Below, one piece after another: positions 1 to 7,753 of a stretch of 60,165 bases of DNA. The stretch spans positions 1 through 60,165 of the forward strand of contig VGYC01000018.1 of assembly GCA_016873095.1 (NCBI GenBank), in the 5' to 3' direction. The notes beneath the pieces are model-generated. The model did not search any database, was not told where the DNA came from, and saw nothing but the letters and a program-made list of their open reading frames with translations. The position numbers were made by a program, and so were the translations under genes. Numbering within the stretch: the first letter of the stretch is position 1; each line of letters starts with the position of its first letter. The stretch comes from Planctomycetota bacterium (GTDB lineage: Bacteria; Planctomycetota; Planctomycetia; Gemmatales; Gemmataceae).

Positions 1-165
1 CACCCCGCGGCCCCGCGCCTGCCCCCCCCCCGCCGGCCCAGCAACGCAACTGGCTCCGTTTTTTCGTTTTTTTGTCGTTCACCGATAGAACTGTCCCCAT
101 CCGCTTCAACCACCTTCACCGAGAAGGCCCCCGCGTGGTTCCATGCCGCACGCTCCGAGGGACGA

Positions 166-1785
166 ATGTCAACGACCGAACCTTTCGCCAGCGCTCGCTC
201 ACCCCGCTTGCCACGGCAGATCGCCTACATCATCGGCAACGAAGGCTGCGAGCGCTTCTCGTTTTACGGGATGCGCAACATCCTGACACAGTTTCTCGTC
301 TCGTCCTCGCGACTGTTCACGGCAACGGCGACAGTGTCGAAGGCGGAGCGCGAGGGGGCTGCCAAGGAGATCTTTCACACCTTCGTCCTGGGAGTCTACT
401 TCTTTCCACTCCTGGGCGGCTGGCTGGCCGACCGCCTGCTGGGGAAGTATCGCACCATCCTTTATCTCAGCCTGGTCTACTGTGCCGGTCATGCGTGCCT
501 GGCCTTGTTCGACGACGACCGCGCTGGATTTTTCACCGGGTTGTTTCTCATTGCGCTCGGCTCAGGTGGCATCAAACCATGTGTCTCGGCGTTCGTGGGC
601 GACCAGCTCGACCAGTCCAACAAGTCGCTCGGCAAGGTGGTCTTCGACGCCTTTTACTGGATCATCAACTTCGGCTCTTTTTTTGCCACGTTGCTGATGC
701 CGCTGTTCCTGCGACTGTTCGGTCCGGCAGTCGCTTTCGGCATTCCCGGCATCTTGATGTTTGCAGCTACCGTGATTTTCTGGATGGGACGCCGGCACTA
801 CGTCTGCGAGCCGCCGACACCGCCGCATCCCGACTCCTTCATTCGCGTGGCCCGAAGCGCGCTGCTGTCGCGCAAGGCGAACGGCGGTCGACCGGGGCTG
901 GTGCTGGCCGGCGTGGGCGGCGTCGTGGCACTCGTGTGCCTTGTTTTCGGTTTCATTGACCTCGGACGCATGCTGCTGTTCGGTGCCGAGCCAGTGCTCG
1001 GCGTGAGCCAGTGGTGGTGCCTGGCATTGGTGGCAGCCATCACCTTCGCCGGTGGGGGCGTCTGGATGCAACTGGACCAGGCACGGTCGGCTCATCCCGA
1101 CGACGCGGTCGATGGCATGCGCAACGTGCTCCGCATCCTGGTGTTGTTCTTCCTCGTGACTCCGTTCTGGTCATTGTTCGATCAGAAGGCCTCGACGTGG
1201 GTGCTGCAGGCCGCCGCGCTGACCAGGCCGAGCTGGTGCGAGCCGTCGCAGATGCAGGCGCTCAATCCGCTGCTTGTGATGTTGCTCATTCCTTTCAACA
1301 ACATGGTGCTGTATCCGATGCTGCGACAGGTGGGCATCGAGCCAACGGCGCTACGCCGCATGGGCGCCGGCATCGCCTTCGCCGGGTTATCGTGGGTCGC
1401 CATCGGGGCGATGCAGCTCGCGCTCGAGGCCGGCGTGCCGCTGTCCATCACCTGGCAAGTCTTGCCGTACGCGATCTTGACGCTCGGCGAAGTGCTGGTC
1501 TCGGCAACGGGGCTGGAGTTTGCCTACAGCCAGGCGCCGGCGTCCATGAAGAGCGCCATCATGGCCTTCTGGAGCCTGTCAGTGACCGTGGGCAACCTGT
1601 GGGTGCTGCTTGTCAATGCCGCAGTCCGCAACGAAGCCGTGACTGCGACAATCACACAGGCTGGTTGCGGCCTGGTGAGCCTGCAGATGTTCTTCTTCGC
1701 CGTTTTTGCCCTGGTAGCGGCGCTGGCTTTCGGGCTGTATGCGTCGCGGTACACGCTGGCGGACTACTATCGCCAGATGGAATAG
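166..1785 (+). CDS. POT/PTR family proton-dependent oligopeptide transporter
   Basis: A 539-residue polytopic inner-membrane protein of the major facilitator superfamily, expected to import di- and tripeptides with protons. The family ExxERFxYYG signature is seen near residues 26-35 (ERFSFYG). A second conserved block, GSGGIKPCVSAFVGDQ, lies near 132-147, and GGWLADRLLGKY near 84-95 is the usual loop after helix 2. Hydrophobic segments continue to the C terminus, in keeping with 12-14 helices and normal family length. The ATG is chosen because GAGG sits about 5 bases upstream. The gene converges on atpA with about 195 bp between them. Which peptides it carries cannot be read from sequence. 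Confidence 0.9.
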   Translation: MSTTEPFASARSPRLPRQIAYIIGNEGCERFSFYGMRNILTQFLVSSSRLFTATATVSKAEREGAAKEIFHTFVLGVYFFPLLGGWLADRLLGKYRTILYLSLVYCAGHACLALFDDDRAGFFTGLFLIALGSGGIKPCVSAFVGDQLDQSNKSLGKVVFDAFYWIINFGSFFATLLMPLFLRLFGPAVAFGIPGILMFAATVIFWMGRRHYVCEPPTPPHPDSFIRVARSALLSRKANGGRPGLVLAGVGGVVALVCLVFGFIDLGRMLLFGAEPVLGVSQWWCLALVAAITFAGGGVWMQLDQARSAHPDDAVDGMRNVLRILVLFFLVTPFWSLFDQKASTWVLQAAALTRPSWCEPSQMQALNPLLVMLLIPFNNMVLYPMLRQVGIEPTALRRMGAGIAFAGLSWVAIGAMQLALEAGVPLSITWQVLPYAILTLGEVLVSATGLEFAYSQAPASMKSAIMAFWSLSVTVGNLWVLLVNAAVRNEAVTATITQAGCGLVSLQMFFFAVFALVAALAFGLYASRYTLADYYRQME

Positions 1786-1980
1786 ACGCGGGAATACCGA
1801 GCAATCGTGGTAGCTGCATACACGGGGGCGCTTTAGCCGAGGCGCTTGTCGAGCCAGTGCACTTGGGTGCGCCGCTGCCGGACATGCCGTTATTCCTTAG
1901 CCTGGAAGTTTACATAGACGTGCCGGAATGATTCCGCGCCGGTTTTTGCGACCTGCATCGGGGGCGGTATCGAGCACGCA

Positions 1981-3663
1981 TCACGCCTTGAACTGCGGCT
2001 GGAAGAACTCGATGGCCGCCTTCAGCTGCGCCTCGATATCCTGGGTCAACTTGCGTTCCTTGAGGAGCAGGTTGCGGACCTCAGGTTTTTGCTCACGCAT
2101 GAAGCGGAGGAATTGCTCTTCCCAGGTTGCGACTTGCTTCAGCGGCACCTTGTCGAGATAACCCTTGGTGCCGGCGTAGATCATCATGACCTGATCGACG
2201 ACGTGCATTGGCTTGAACTGCGGCTGCTTCAAGATTTCGACCATTCGGTAGCCGCGGTCGAGTTGTGATTGCGTGGCCTTGTCGAGCTCGGTGCCGAGCT
2301 GGGCGAAGGCCTCGAGCTCGCGGAAGGCGGCGAGGTCGAGGCGCAAGCTGCCGGCGATGGACTTCATGGCCGGGATCTGTGCCTTGCCGCCCACGCGCGA
2401 CACGCTGATGCCCACGTCCACGGCGGGACGGACGCCGGCGAAGAACAGGTCCGGCTGGAGGTAGATCTGCCCATCCGTGATGGAGATCACGTTGGTGGGA
2501 ATGTACGCCGACACCTCGCCTTCGAGCGTTTCGATGATTGGCAAGGCGGTCAGCGAGCCGCCGGTGCCGGCGACCTTGGCGATCTTGTGGCCGGGGTGCT
2601 TGGGCAACTCGTGCTTCTGGGCGTGCTCGCGATCAAGCGGCCCGACATAAACGACCGGCGTGTTATCGGGGTTGCGGACCACCGACCAATCATCGGTGAC
2701 CTTGGCATCGTCGGCATCATTGGGGACGATGACCCAGCGCTCGGCCAGCTTGGCGGAGCGCTCAAGCAAGCGCGAGTGGCAGTAGAAGATGTCGCCAGGA
2801 TACGCCTCGCGCCCCGGCGGTCGGCGGAGAAGCAGCGACAGCTGGCGATACGCGGCGGCCTGCTTCGACAGGTCGTCGTAAACGCACAGCGTGTCCCGGC
2901 CTTGCTCATACATGTAGTACTCGGCCATGGCGCAGCCGGCGTAAGGGGCGATGTACTGCAGCGGCGCCGGGTCGGCGGACGAAGCAACCACAACGATCGA
3001 GTAATCCATGGCGTTGTTGGATCGCAGCGCCTCGACGAGACCGGCAACCGTGGATTCCTTCTGTCCGACGGCCACGTACACGCAGATGACGTTTTCCTCA
3101 CGCTGGTTGATGATGGCGTCGATGGCGATGGCCGTCTTGCCGGTCTTGCGGTCGCCGATGATGAGCTCGCGCTGGCCACGGCCGATGGGCGTCATCGAGT
3201 CGATAGCCTTGAGGCCAGTCTGCAATGGCTGATTGACGGGTTGACGGCCGGCAACGCCGGGCGCGACCGTCTCCACCGGACGCGTGAGGTTGGTGACAAC
3301 CGGACCCTTGGCGTCCAGCGGATTGCCGAGCGGATCGACGACGCGGCCGATGAGGGCGTCGCCGACCGGCACCTGCAGCAACGCGCCGGTGGTACGGACT
3401 TCGTCCCCCTCGGCGATCTCGAGGTACTCGCCAAGGATGATGACGCCGACGGAGTTTTCTTCGAGGTTCAACGCCACGCCGCGCACGCCGGTGCGGACGA
3501 ACTCGACCATCTCGCCCGCCATCACGCCGGACAGGCCATAGATGCGGGCAATGCCGTCGCCCACTTCCAGGACGCGGCCCACCTCGCTGGTGTCCATCTT
3601 TGAGCGGTAGCGCTCAATTTCCGTTTGCAGAACAGAAACGATCTCGTCGGCCTTGAATCTCAT
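1981..3663 (-). CDS. atpA: F1F0 ATP synthase subunit alpha
   Basis: The 560-residue alpha subunit of the F1 sector, carrying the non-catalytic nucleotide sites at the alpha/beta interfaces. The P-loop GDRKTGKT is at residues 170-177, and TALPIIET and [11 protein letters not shown] lie downstream. The frame is open further upstream, but the N terminus [19 protein letters not shown] matches the family, so the ATG at 3663 is used; it overlaps atpH by 50 bp. Alpha subunits usually have about 500-515 residues. The excess is a roughly 45-residue insertion near residues 308-366, between [13 protein letters not shown] and GGSLTALP. No atpG, atpD or atpC follows, which is unusual because alpha normally precedes gamma. 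Confidence 0.97.
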   Translation of the reverse strand: MRFKADEIVSVLQTEIERYRSKMDTSEVGRVLEVGDGIARIYGLSGVMAGEMVEFVRTGVRGVALNLEENSVGVIILGEYLEIAEGDEVRTTGALLQVPVGDALIGRVVDPLGNPLDAKGPVVTNLTRPVETVAPGVAGRQPVNQPLQTGLKAIDSMTPIGRGQRELIIGDRKTGKTAIAIDAIINQREENVICVYVAVGQKESTVAGLVEALRSNNAMDYSIVVVASSADPAPLQYIAPYAGCAMAEYYMYEQGRDTLCVYDDLSKQAAAYRQLSLLLRRPPGREAYPGDIFYCHSRLLERSAKLAERWVIVPNDADDAKVTDDWSVVRNPDNTPVVYVGPLDREHAQKHELPKHPGHKIAKVAGTGGSLTALPIIETLEGEVSAYIPTNVISITDGQIYLQPDLFFAGVRPAVDVGISVSRVGGKAQIPAMKSIAGSLRLDLAAFRELEAFAQLGTELDKATQSQLDRGYRMVEILKQPQFKPMHVVDQVMMIYAGTKGYLDKVPLKQVATWEEQFLRFMREQKPEVRNLLLKERKLTQDIEAQLKAAIEFFQPQFKA

Positions 3664-4249
3664 GACTGCTTCTCGCAATGATCTGTTGGCGAATCGATTC
3701 CAGCTGGGTGCGGACTGAGGCGTCATACTGCCAGTCGCCGATGCGGACGCGCAACCCGCCCAGGAGGGCCGGCTCGATGTGCGTTTCCAGAATCGGCTCC
3801 ACGTGGAAAACGGTGCGCAGCTCGTCGCGCAGCCGGCTGACCTGGTCTTCGGGCAAGGCCGCCGCCGTCTGCACCTGAACGCGAACTCGACCGGAACGCG
3901 TGTCGTGCAAGTCACGGATGGCGTGTCGGACGGCCCGGAGCAGGTCTAGGCGTTCATGGTCGTTGAGCACCTGGAGGAAGTTGTAGACGATCTCGCTGGC
4001 CCGGCTGGCAAAGACCTGCTCCAGGATCTCGGCCCGCGCCTTGCGGCCCATGGCGGCGCCGGAGAGCAGGACCTCGAAAGCGGGGTTGGCCGACAGCACG
4101 TCATTCACCAGCGAATCCAGCTCCTCCAGCACGAAATCGACTTGTCCCTGCTTCTCGGCGGCGTTGAGCAGAGCTTCTGCGTAAACGTGAGCGATCCGCT
4201 GGGCGCTCATGTCGGCCACGTGCTCTTGTTGTTCGGTCGGTTCGCTCAT
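3614..4249 (-). CDS. atpH: F1F0 ATP synthase subunit delta
   Basis: A 211-residue OSCP/delta subunit that joins the peripheral stalk to F1. The N-terminal helical domain ([19 protein letters not shown], near residue 18) and the C-terminal block [16 protein letters not shown] are typical of the family. It is somewhat longer than the usual 175-185 residues because of extensions at both ends. Its last 50 bp overlap the start of atpA, suggesting translational coupling. Neither candidate start (ATG 4249 or ATG 4210) has a clear Shine-Dalgarno, so the N terminus is uncertain by 13 residues. About 285 bp of repeat-bearing DNA separates it from atpF. Confidence 0.93.
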   Translation of the reverse strand: MSEPTEQQEHVADMSAQRIAHVYAEALLNAAEKQGQVDFVLEELDSLVNDVLSANPAFEVLLSGAAMGRKARAEILEQVFASRASEIVYNFLQVLNDHERLDLLRAVRHAIRDLHDTRSGRVRVQVQTAAALPEDQVSRLRDELRTVFHVEPILETHIEPALLGGLRVRIGDWQYDASVRTQLESIRQQIIARSSHEIQGRRDRFCSANGN

Positions 4250-4262
4250 GAAACAAGGTTTC

Positions 4263-4286
4263 AGTTTTCAGTGTTCAGTTTTCAGT
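4263..4286 (+). repeat. Dispersed TTTTCAGTGTTCAG-type repeat, copy 1
   Basis: A 24-base tract made of alternating CAGTTTT and CAGTGTT units. It is identical to bases 34255-34278, where the same tract is one arm of a perfect inverted repeat beside enolase. Here it lies just upstream of atpH, inside the operon gap. Confidence 0.7.
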
Positions 4287-4370
4287 ACGTCGAGGCCCGC
4301 CTTCTTCGGCCGGGTGGCACGCCCTGAGGTAATCCGAGGGCGTGCCGGCAGACCTTGAATGGCGTGCCCA

Positions 4371-4414
4371 ATTCGTTGCGTTGCCACCCCCCTCTCGGCA
4401 TCCAGGCAATGCAT
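4371..4414 (-). repeat. Palindromic G-rich repeat, copy A
   Basis: A 44-bp unit read on the minus strand. It starts ATGCATTGC, carries a GAGAGGGGGG core and ends GCAACGAAT. Over its last 39 bases it matches the unit at 44071-44109 at 36 positions. It forms an inverted pair with copy B at 4489-4529 in the atpF-atpH gap. Confidence 0.7.
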
Positions 4415-4488
4415 CTTTCCCTTGACGATTATCGCTATTAGTTCTTTTCCGGCAATCGCTTGCGTCGAAGCATGGGTGTGGCCGTCGG

Positions 4489-4529
4489 ATTCGTTGCGGG
4501 GGCCGTGAGGGGGGGCCAACGCAACGAAT
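4489..4529 (+). repeat. Palindromic G-rich repeat, copy B
   Basis: A 41-bp unit bounded by ATTCGTTGC and its exact inverse GCAACGAAT, with a GTGAGGGGGGG core. The layout is that of copies A and C but in opposite orientation to copy A. It ends 6 bases from the atpF stop, so its hairpin could affect operon mRNA stability. Confidence 0.65.
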
Positions 4530-4535
4530 CCGCTG

Positions 4536-5258
4536 TCAGCGCTTGGCCTCCTTAATCTCCGTCAGCGCTAGATCGACTAGCCGGCGGTGGTCGTCTTCGG
4601 TAAGGGACCGCTGGATGGCCTTGGCGGAGATCAGCGTGGCGAGTTGAGCAGCATGCTGGGTCAACTCTTGCAAGGCTTGCTCCAGACCAACTTCCAGCTC
4701 GCGCCGGGTACGTTGTTTCTCGGCCTGGATCTCGGCCACGGCCTGTGAGCGCATCTGCTCGACCAGCGCCTGCCCATCGCGGCGCGCCTCGTCCATCATC
4801 TTGGGAATCTGTTCGTAGGCCTTGGCCATTTCCGCCTTAAACTCGGCCCGGATGCGCTCTGTCTCGGCACGGGCCAGCTTGGCTTCCTCAACCGATGCCC
4901 GGATGTTGTCCTCGCGCTTCTTGAGGCCATCGAGCATCGGACCCCAGGCAGCTTTCTTGAGGATGATGAATAGCAACACGAAGACCACGACCGTCCACAG
5001 TCCCAGGTCCCAGGAGATCAGGTCTGGAGTTGACCGGGCTGGCTCCAGGAAATGCACGTGCCCTTCGCGGACCAGCGCCGCGACTTCTTCCTTGTCCGCT
5101 GGCTTGGCAAAATCGAAAGTCTTGAGATGTTCCTTGCCGTCCTTGCCGGTGTATTCGACAGTGAACTTGGTGCTCTTTTCACCGGCGGCGCGCACCGGCG
5201 CGGCCAAGCTCAGGCCAGCAAGTACAGCGAAACAGACAGAAACTCGGTACGGCCGCAT
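4536..5258 (-). CDS. atpF: F1F0 ATP synthase subunit b
   Basis: The peripheral-stalk b subunit, with a membrane helix near residues 84-104 (LWTVVVFVLLFIILKKAAW) followed by a long charged coiled coil. At 240 residues it is much longer than the usual 156-170. The extra part is an N-terminal signal peptide (to about residue 24, ending VRAAG) plus about 60 residues rich in lysine and glutamate that would sit outside the membrane before the anchor helix. The start ATG has a GGAGAG motif about 7 bases upstream. It is preceded by atpE, 79 bp away. Identity is firm; the role of the extension is unknown. Confidence 0.95.
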   Translation of the reverse strand: MRPYRVSVCFAVLAGLSLAAPVRAAGEKSTKFTVEYTGKDGKEHLKTFDFAKPADKEEVAALVREGHVHFLEPARSTPDLISWDLGLWTVVVFVLLFIILKKAAWGPMLDGLKKREDNIRASVEEAKLARAETERIRAEFKAEMAKAYEQIPKMMDEARRDGQALVEQMRSQAVAEIQAEKQRTRRELEVGLEQALQELTQHAAQLATLISAKAIQRSLTEDDHRRLVDLALTEIKEAKR

Positions 5259-5337
5259 GGGAAGTCTCTCCTATCCCGAAACTGGCTGCGGGCTTCCGAG
5301 GTCGTGCGGACCTCGGAAGCGGTCACACGGGGATAGT

Positions 5338-5664
5338 CTAGCCGCCCACGCCGATGGCCATGAGGATGCACACGATGAGGCTGAAGAAGGTTGCACCTTC
5401 GAGCAGGGCGGCGATGATCAGCATGGCGGTCTGCACCTTGTCGGCGGTTTCCGGCTGTCGGGCCATGCTCTCGAGGGCGGCCGCGCCGATCTTGCCAAAG
5501 CCGAGGGCGGCGCCGATCAACGTCAGGCCCGCGCCCAGACCGGCGGCGATGTGCCGGCCGTAAAAGGGCGCGCCTTCCTTCGCTTGCGCCAGGGCTGGAT
5601 CAGCCGTCAACAGCACCAGCAAGACTGCCACGCTCGCCAAACCGATCGTTCTCAAGGAAATCAT
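5338..5664 (-). CDS. atpE: F1F0 ATP synthase subunit c
   Basis: The 108-residue proteolipid that forms the rotor ring. It has a signal-like N-terminal segment ending ALAQA (about residue 28), then two membrane helices near 38-62 and 79-105 joined by the polar loop MARQPE. The ion-binding carboxylate is Glu89 (ALLEGATFF). Helix 1 is glycine-rich (GAGLTLIGAALGFGKIG) and has no glutamine at the usual sodium-ligand position, so proton coupling is more likely than sodium; that is inference. A GGGAGAAGG ribosome-binding site precedes the ATG. Confidence 0.95.
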   Translation of the reverse strand: MISLRTIGLASVAVLLVLLTADPALAQAKEGAPFYGRHIAAGLGAGLTLIGAALGFGKIGAAALESMARQPETADKVQTAMLIIAALLEGATFFSLIVCILMAIGVGG

Positions 5665-5740
5665 GGATCTGCCTTCTCCCTACTCGAAACCTCTTAAGAC
5701 ACTCATGCCACCGTTCAACCAGCCGCCTCAATGATGTTGC

Positions 5741-6544
5741 TCAATGCTGCGGATGCAAGGCTGAACCCAAAAACAACGCCGTCAAAAAGGCGAATATGAA
5801 AGCTTGCAGGAATGCCACGAACAGCTCCAGCAAACTCAACGCCGTCACGCCCACCACGCTGGCCACCGTGATCGGCCAGAACAGAAACCAGCTCTGATCC
5901 TTCACCATGACGATGAACAGCAAGATCACGGCCAGCACGGTGTGGCCGGCGAACATGTTGGCGAACAACCGCACCGCCAGCACGAACGCCTTGATGAAGT
6001 TGCCGATCACTTCGATGACCACGATCATGGGGATCAGGATATAGCCCATCCCAAATGGCACATCGATGTGCGGAACATAGGATTTCAGATAGTGAGCCGG
6101 CCCCATTTCGGCAACCGCGCTGCCGTGAATGGCGAAGAAGGCGATCAGCGCCAGCGCCCCCGTCACCGAAATGCTGGCCGTCGGCGAACCCATGAACGGG
6201 ATCATGCCAAGCAGGTTGCAGAACAGGATGAACAGAAAGAGCGTCCACAGGAACGGCACGTAACGGTCGGCATCATGACCGATGTACGGCTTGGCGACCT
6301 TGTCGCGAATGAAGCTGAGGATTCCCTCGAAGGCGTTCCAGAAGACGCCGCTGGGCGGCTCCCCCGAACTGGCCCGTCGTGCCAGCGGAATGAAGATCGC
6401 CAGGATCAGCCCCGCCGCCAGCAGCATCAGGATCTTGTACTTGGTCAGACCGAATGGCAGGTGAACGTGCATGTGCAGGTTGTGGAAGAGGTGCCACTCG
6501 AAGCTGTCGAGGACATGGTCGAAAGGATTGAGCGCGGCCAACAT
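5741..6544 (-). CDS. atpB: F1F0 ATP synthase subunit a
   Basis: The 267-residue membrane stator that forms the ion half-channels. The essential arginine is Arg192 in AVRLFANMFAGHTVL. The conserved LWTLFLFILFCNLLGMIP helix lies near 99-116, and a C-terminal LSLLELFVAFLQAFIFAFL helix follows. The N terminus is histidine-rich (HLFHNLHMHVHLP). It lies between the AtpI-like gene and atpE, the normal order. Confidence 0.96.
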   Translation of the reverse strand: MLAALNPFDHVLDSFEWHLFHNLHMHVHLPFGLTKYKILMLLAAGLILAIFIPLARRASSGEPPSGVFWNAFEGILSFIRDKVAKPYIGHDADRYVPFLWTLFLFILFCNLLGMIPFMGSPTASISVTGALALIAFFAIHGSAVAEMGPAHYLKSYVPHIDVPFGMGYILIPMIVVIEVIGNFIKAFVLAVRLFANMFAGHTVLAVILLFIVMVKDQSWFLFWPITVASVVGVTALSLLELFVAFLQAFIFAFLTALFLGSALHPQH

Positions 6545-6653
6545 CTCTTGCCAGTCTCCTGCTTGATCCGGGCCTCTTGCTCCCGGTTTGCCAACAGCTC
6601 TCTCGTCATGGAAAAGAATTCCATCGACGCTGCGAAACTCTTGCGAATTCCGC

Positions 6654-7055
6654 TCACGGCGTGGGGCGCCCCCGACTTTTCACCAGCAACGTGGTTTCGA
6701 GTCCCAGAGTAAAGATATAGAAAACCATCAACCAAATCCAAAAAGTCCAGTCGAACCAGTCGGGAAGCAAGCGCGTCAGGCCGAAGCCGCCGCCAAGAAC
6801 GAACATCATGCGCAGGCCCGTGCCACCGACCAGCGACAGCAGTCGCGCCTCCATGCTGGTGCCGGCGCGCTGCGACCAGATCAGCGTGGCCAGCGCCGGC
6901 AGCAGACACAGCCCGGCTGCGGCAGCGCTCTCGTATATCGCCGCCTCACCCTGGGCGAAGCGGGCCGGGACGACTGCGATTCCCCACAGAAGCAATACGC
7001 CCCCCGCGAGGTAGGCCGCCTGCCTGACCAGATCGTGCCCGGGCTTACTCGTCAC
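6654..7055 (-). CDS. AtpI-like membrane protein of the ATP synthase operon
   Basis: A 133-residue protein with about four hydrophobic segments, located where atpI usually stands, just before atpB. It begins with GTG at 7055, inside the last codons of the preceding atpZ gene (11-base overlap), which argues for coupled translation. No residue pattern gives a firm family match; assignment to the AtpI/UncI group, thought to help assemble the c-ring, rests on position, size and topology. Confidence 0.75.
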   Translation of the reverse strand: MTSKPGHDLVRQAAYLAGGVLLLWGIAVVPARFAQGEAAIYESAAAAGLCLLPALATLIWSQRAGTSMEARLLSLVGGTGLRMMFVLGGGFGLTRLLPDWFDWTFWIWLMVFYIFTLGLETTLLVKSRGRPTP

Positions 7056-7263
7056 GCTTGTTCAGTTGCTTCATGATGGCGATCAGGTGGTACAGGCCGC
7101 CGACAAGTCCAAGGATCGTGCCGACGATCAGGGCCCAAGGCGTCCAGTCGAGATACAGATCCAGGAGCAGGCCGAGCACGGCAGGCATGACCATTTCCGT
7201 ACCGACCTGCGCCATGGCCATGTACAGGCCAAGGCGTCGCGCGTCTTTGGGATCTTGTGCCAT
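7045..7263 (-). CDS. atpZ: AtpZ/AtpI-family small membrane protein
   Basis: A 72-residue protein with two membrane helices (near 17-37 and 45-62) joined by a short acidic loop, DLYLDWTPW, and ending in a charged tail. This layout fits the AtpZ family found at the head of atp operons, proposed to affect magnesium or calcium transport or c-ring assembly. The frame is open for 29 codons upstream, but the ATG at 7263 gives the natural N terminus MAQDPKDARR. It is the first gene of the minus-strand operon. Confidence 0.8.
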   Translation of the reverse strand: MAQDPKDARRLGLYMAMAQVGTEMVMPAVLGLLLDLYLDWTPWALIVGTILGLVGGLYHLIAIMKQLNKRDE

Positions 7264-7429
7264 CGCGTATTTTCCGAGAGGGGATGCGAAAGTCAACCCT
7301 GCTGGACTGCCTTGGCGGCCCTTCCGGAGCCGCCCCGACAACAGCCTCAACCTGAGGAGGTATTGCCGTCAGTGCGGTCGCGGCGCTGTCCGCAGTGGGG
7401 CTTCGCACTCCGCAAGCTCCGTTTTAGTG

Positions 7430-7459
7430 TTGACATCCAAATGTAAATCTATGTATTAT
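7430..7459 (+). promoter_or_regulatory. Sigma70-type promoter ahead of a structured leader
   Basis: TTGACA at 7430-7435 and TATTAT at 7454-7459 are separated by 18 bp in an AT-rich pocket. Transcription would begin near 7466 and run toward the DUF4912 gene, 288 bases on. Confidence 0.7.
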
Positions 7460-7465
7460 CCGTAA

Positions 7466-7602
7466 GGAGAAGCGGATTGCTTTTTCCCGGCAAGACCCTT
7501 ACAGCGATAACAGCCCCATCAAGAGACAATCGCGTGCCAACGTCACGGTCCTTGATTTGAAGCGAAAACGACAGCCATTGCTGAAAATGGTTGTCTTTTT
7601 TT
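7466..7602 (+). ncRNA. Candidate small RNA or attenuator leader
   Basis: The stretch from the predicted start to a rho-independent terminator is about 137 nt with no convincing open frame. It holds a long hairpin at 7518-7556: ATCAAG pairs with CTTGAT, then GAC with GTC after a bulged A, then CGTG with CACG around a 7-nt loop. The terminator hairpin follows 14 nt later. It is either a free small RNA or a leader that decides whether the DUF4912 gene at 7754 is read. I find no 4.5S-type motif in it. Confidence 0.5.
7570..7602 (+). terminator. Rho-independent terminator
   Basis: GACAGCCATT (7570-7579) pairs with AATGGTTGTC (7586-7595) over ten positions with one G-U pair and a 6-nt loop, followed directly by seven T. 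It lies between the promoter at 7430 and the DUF4912 start codon. Confidence 0.8.
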
Positions 7603-7753
7603 GTTGGTTTTGCCTCCTGCCATTTGACGTAACTGCCAAGTATTCAAGCTCTTGGGGATGGATCTCCGGAGATTTCCAGCCAAGGATGCACCCAAACCCT
7701 TACTGCAGTGCCCGTGGGGGCCTGAAGCCCTGGGCCATGGAGTGGTTACGCCA

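Noticed and set aside
2269-3603. 444-codon open frame antisense to atpA
   Set aside because: Shadow of a GC-rich coding strand; no family features, while the minus frame is unmistakable AtpA.
4268-4519. 83-codon minus-strand frame between atpH and atpF
   Set aside because: It is built from the dispersed repeats in this gap and lacks a ribosome-binding site.
7261-7296. Minus-strand TTGACT with AAAATA 17 bp later as the atp operon promoter
   Set aside because: The -10 match is poor and the start would fall on the atpZ ATG; kept only as a possibility.
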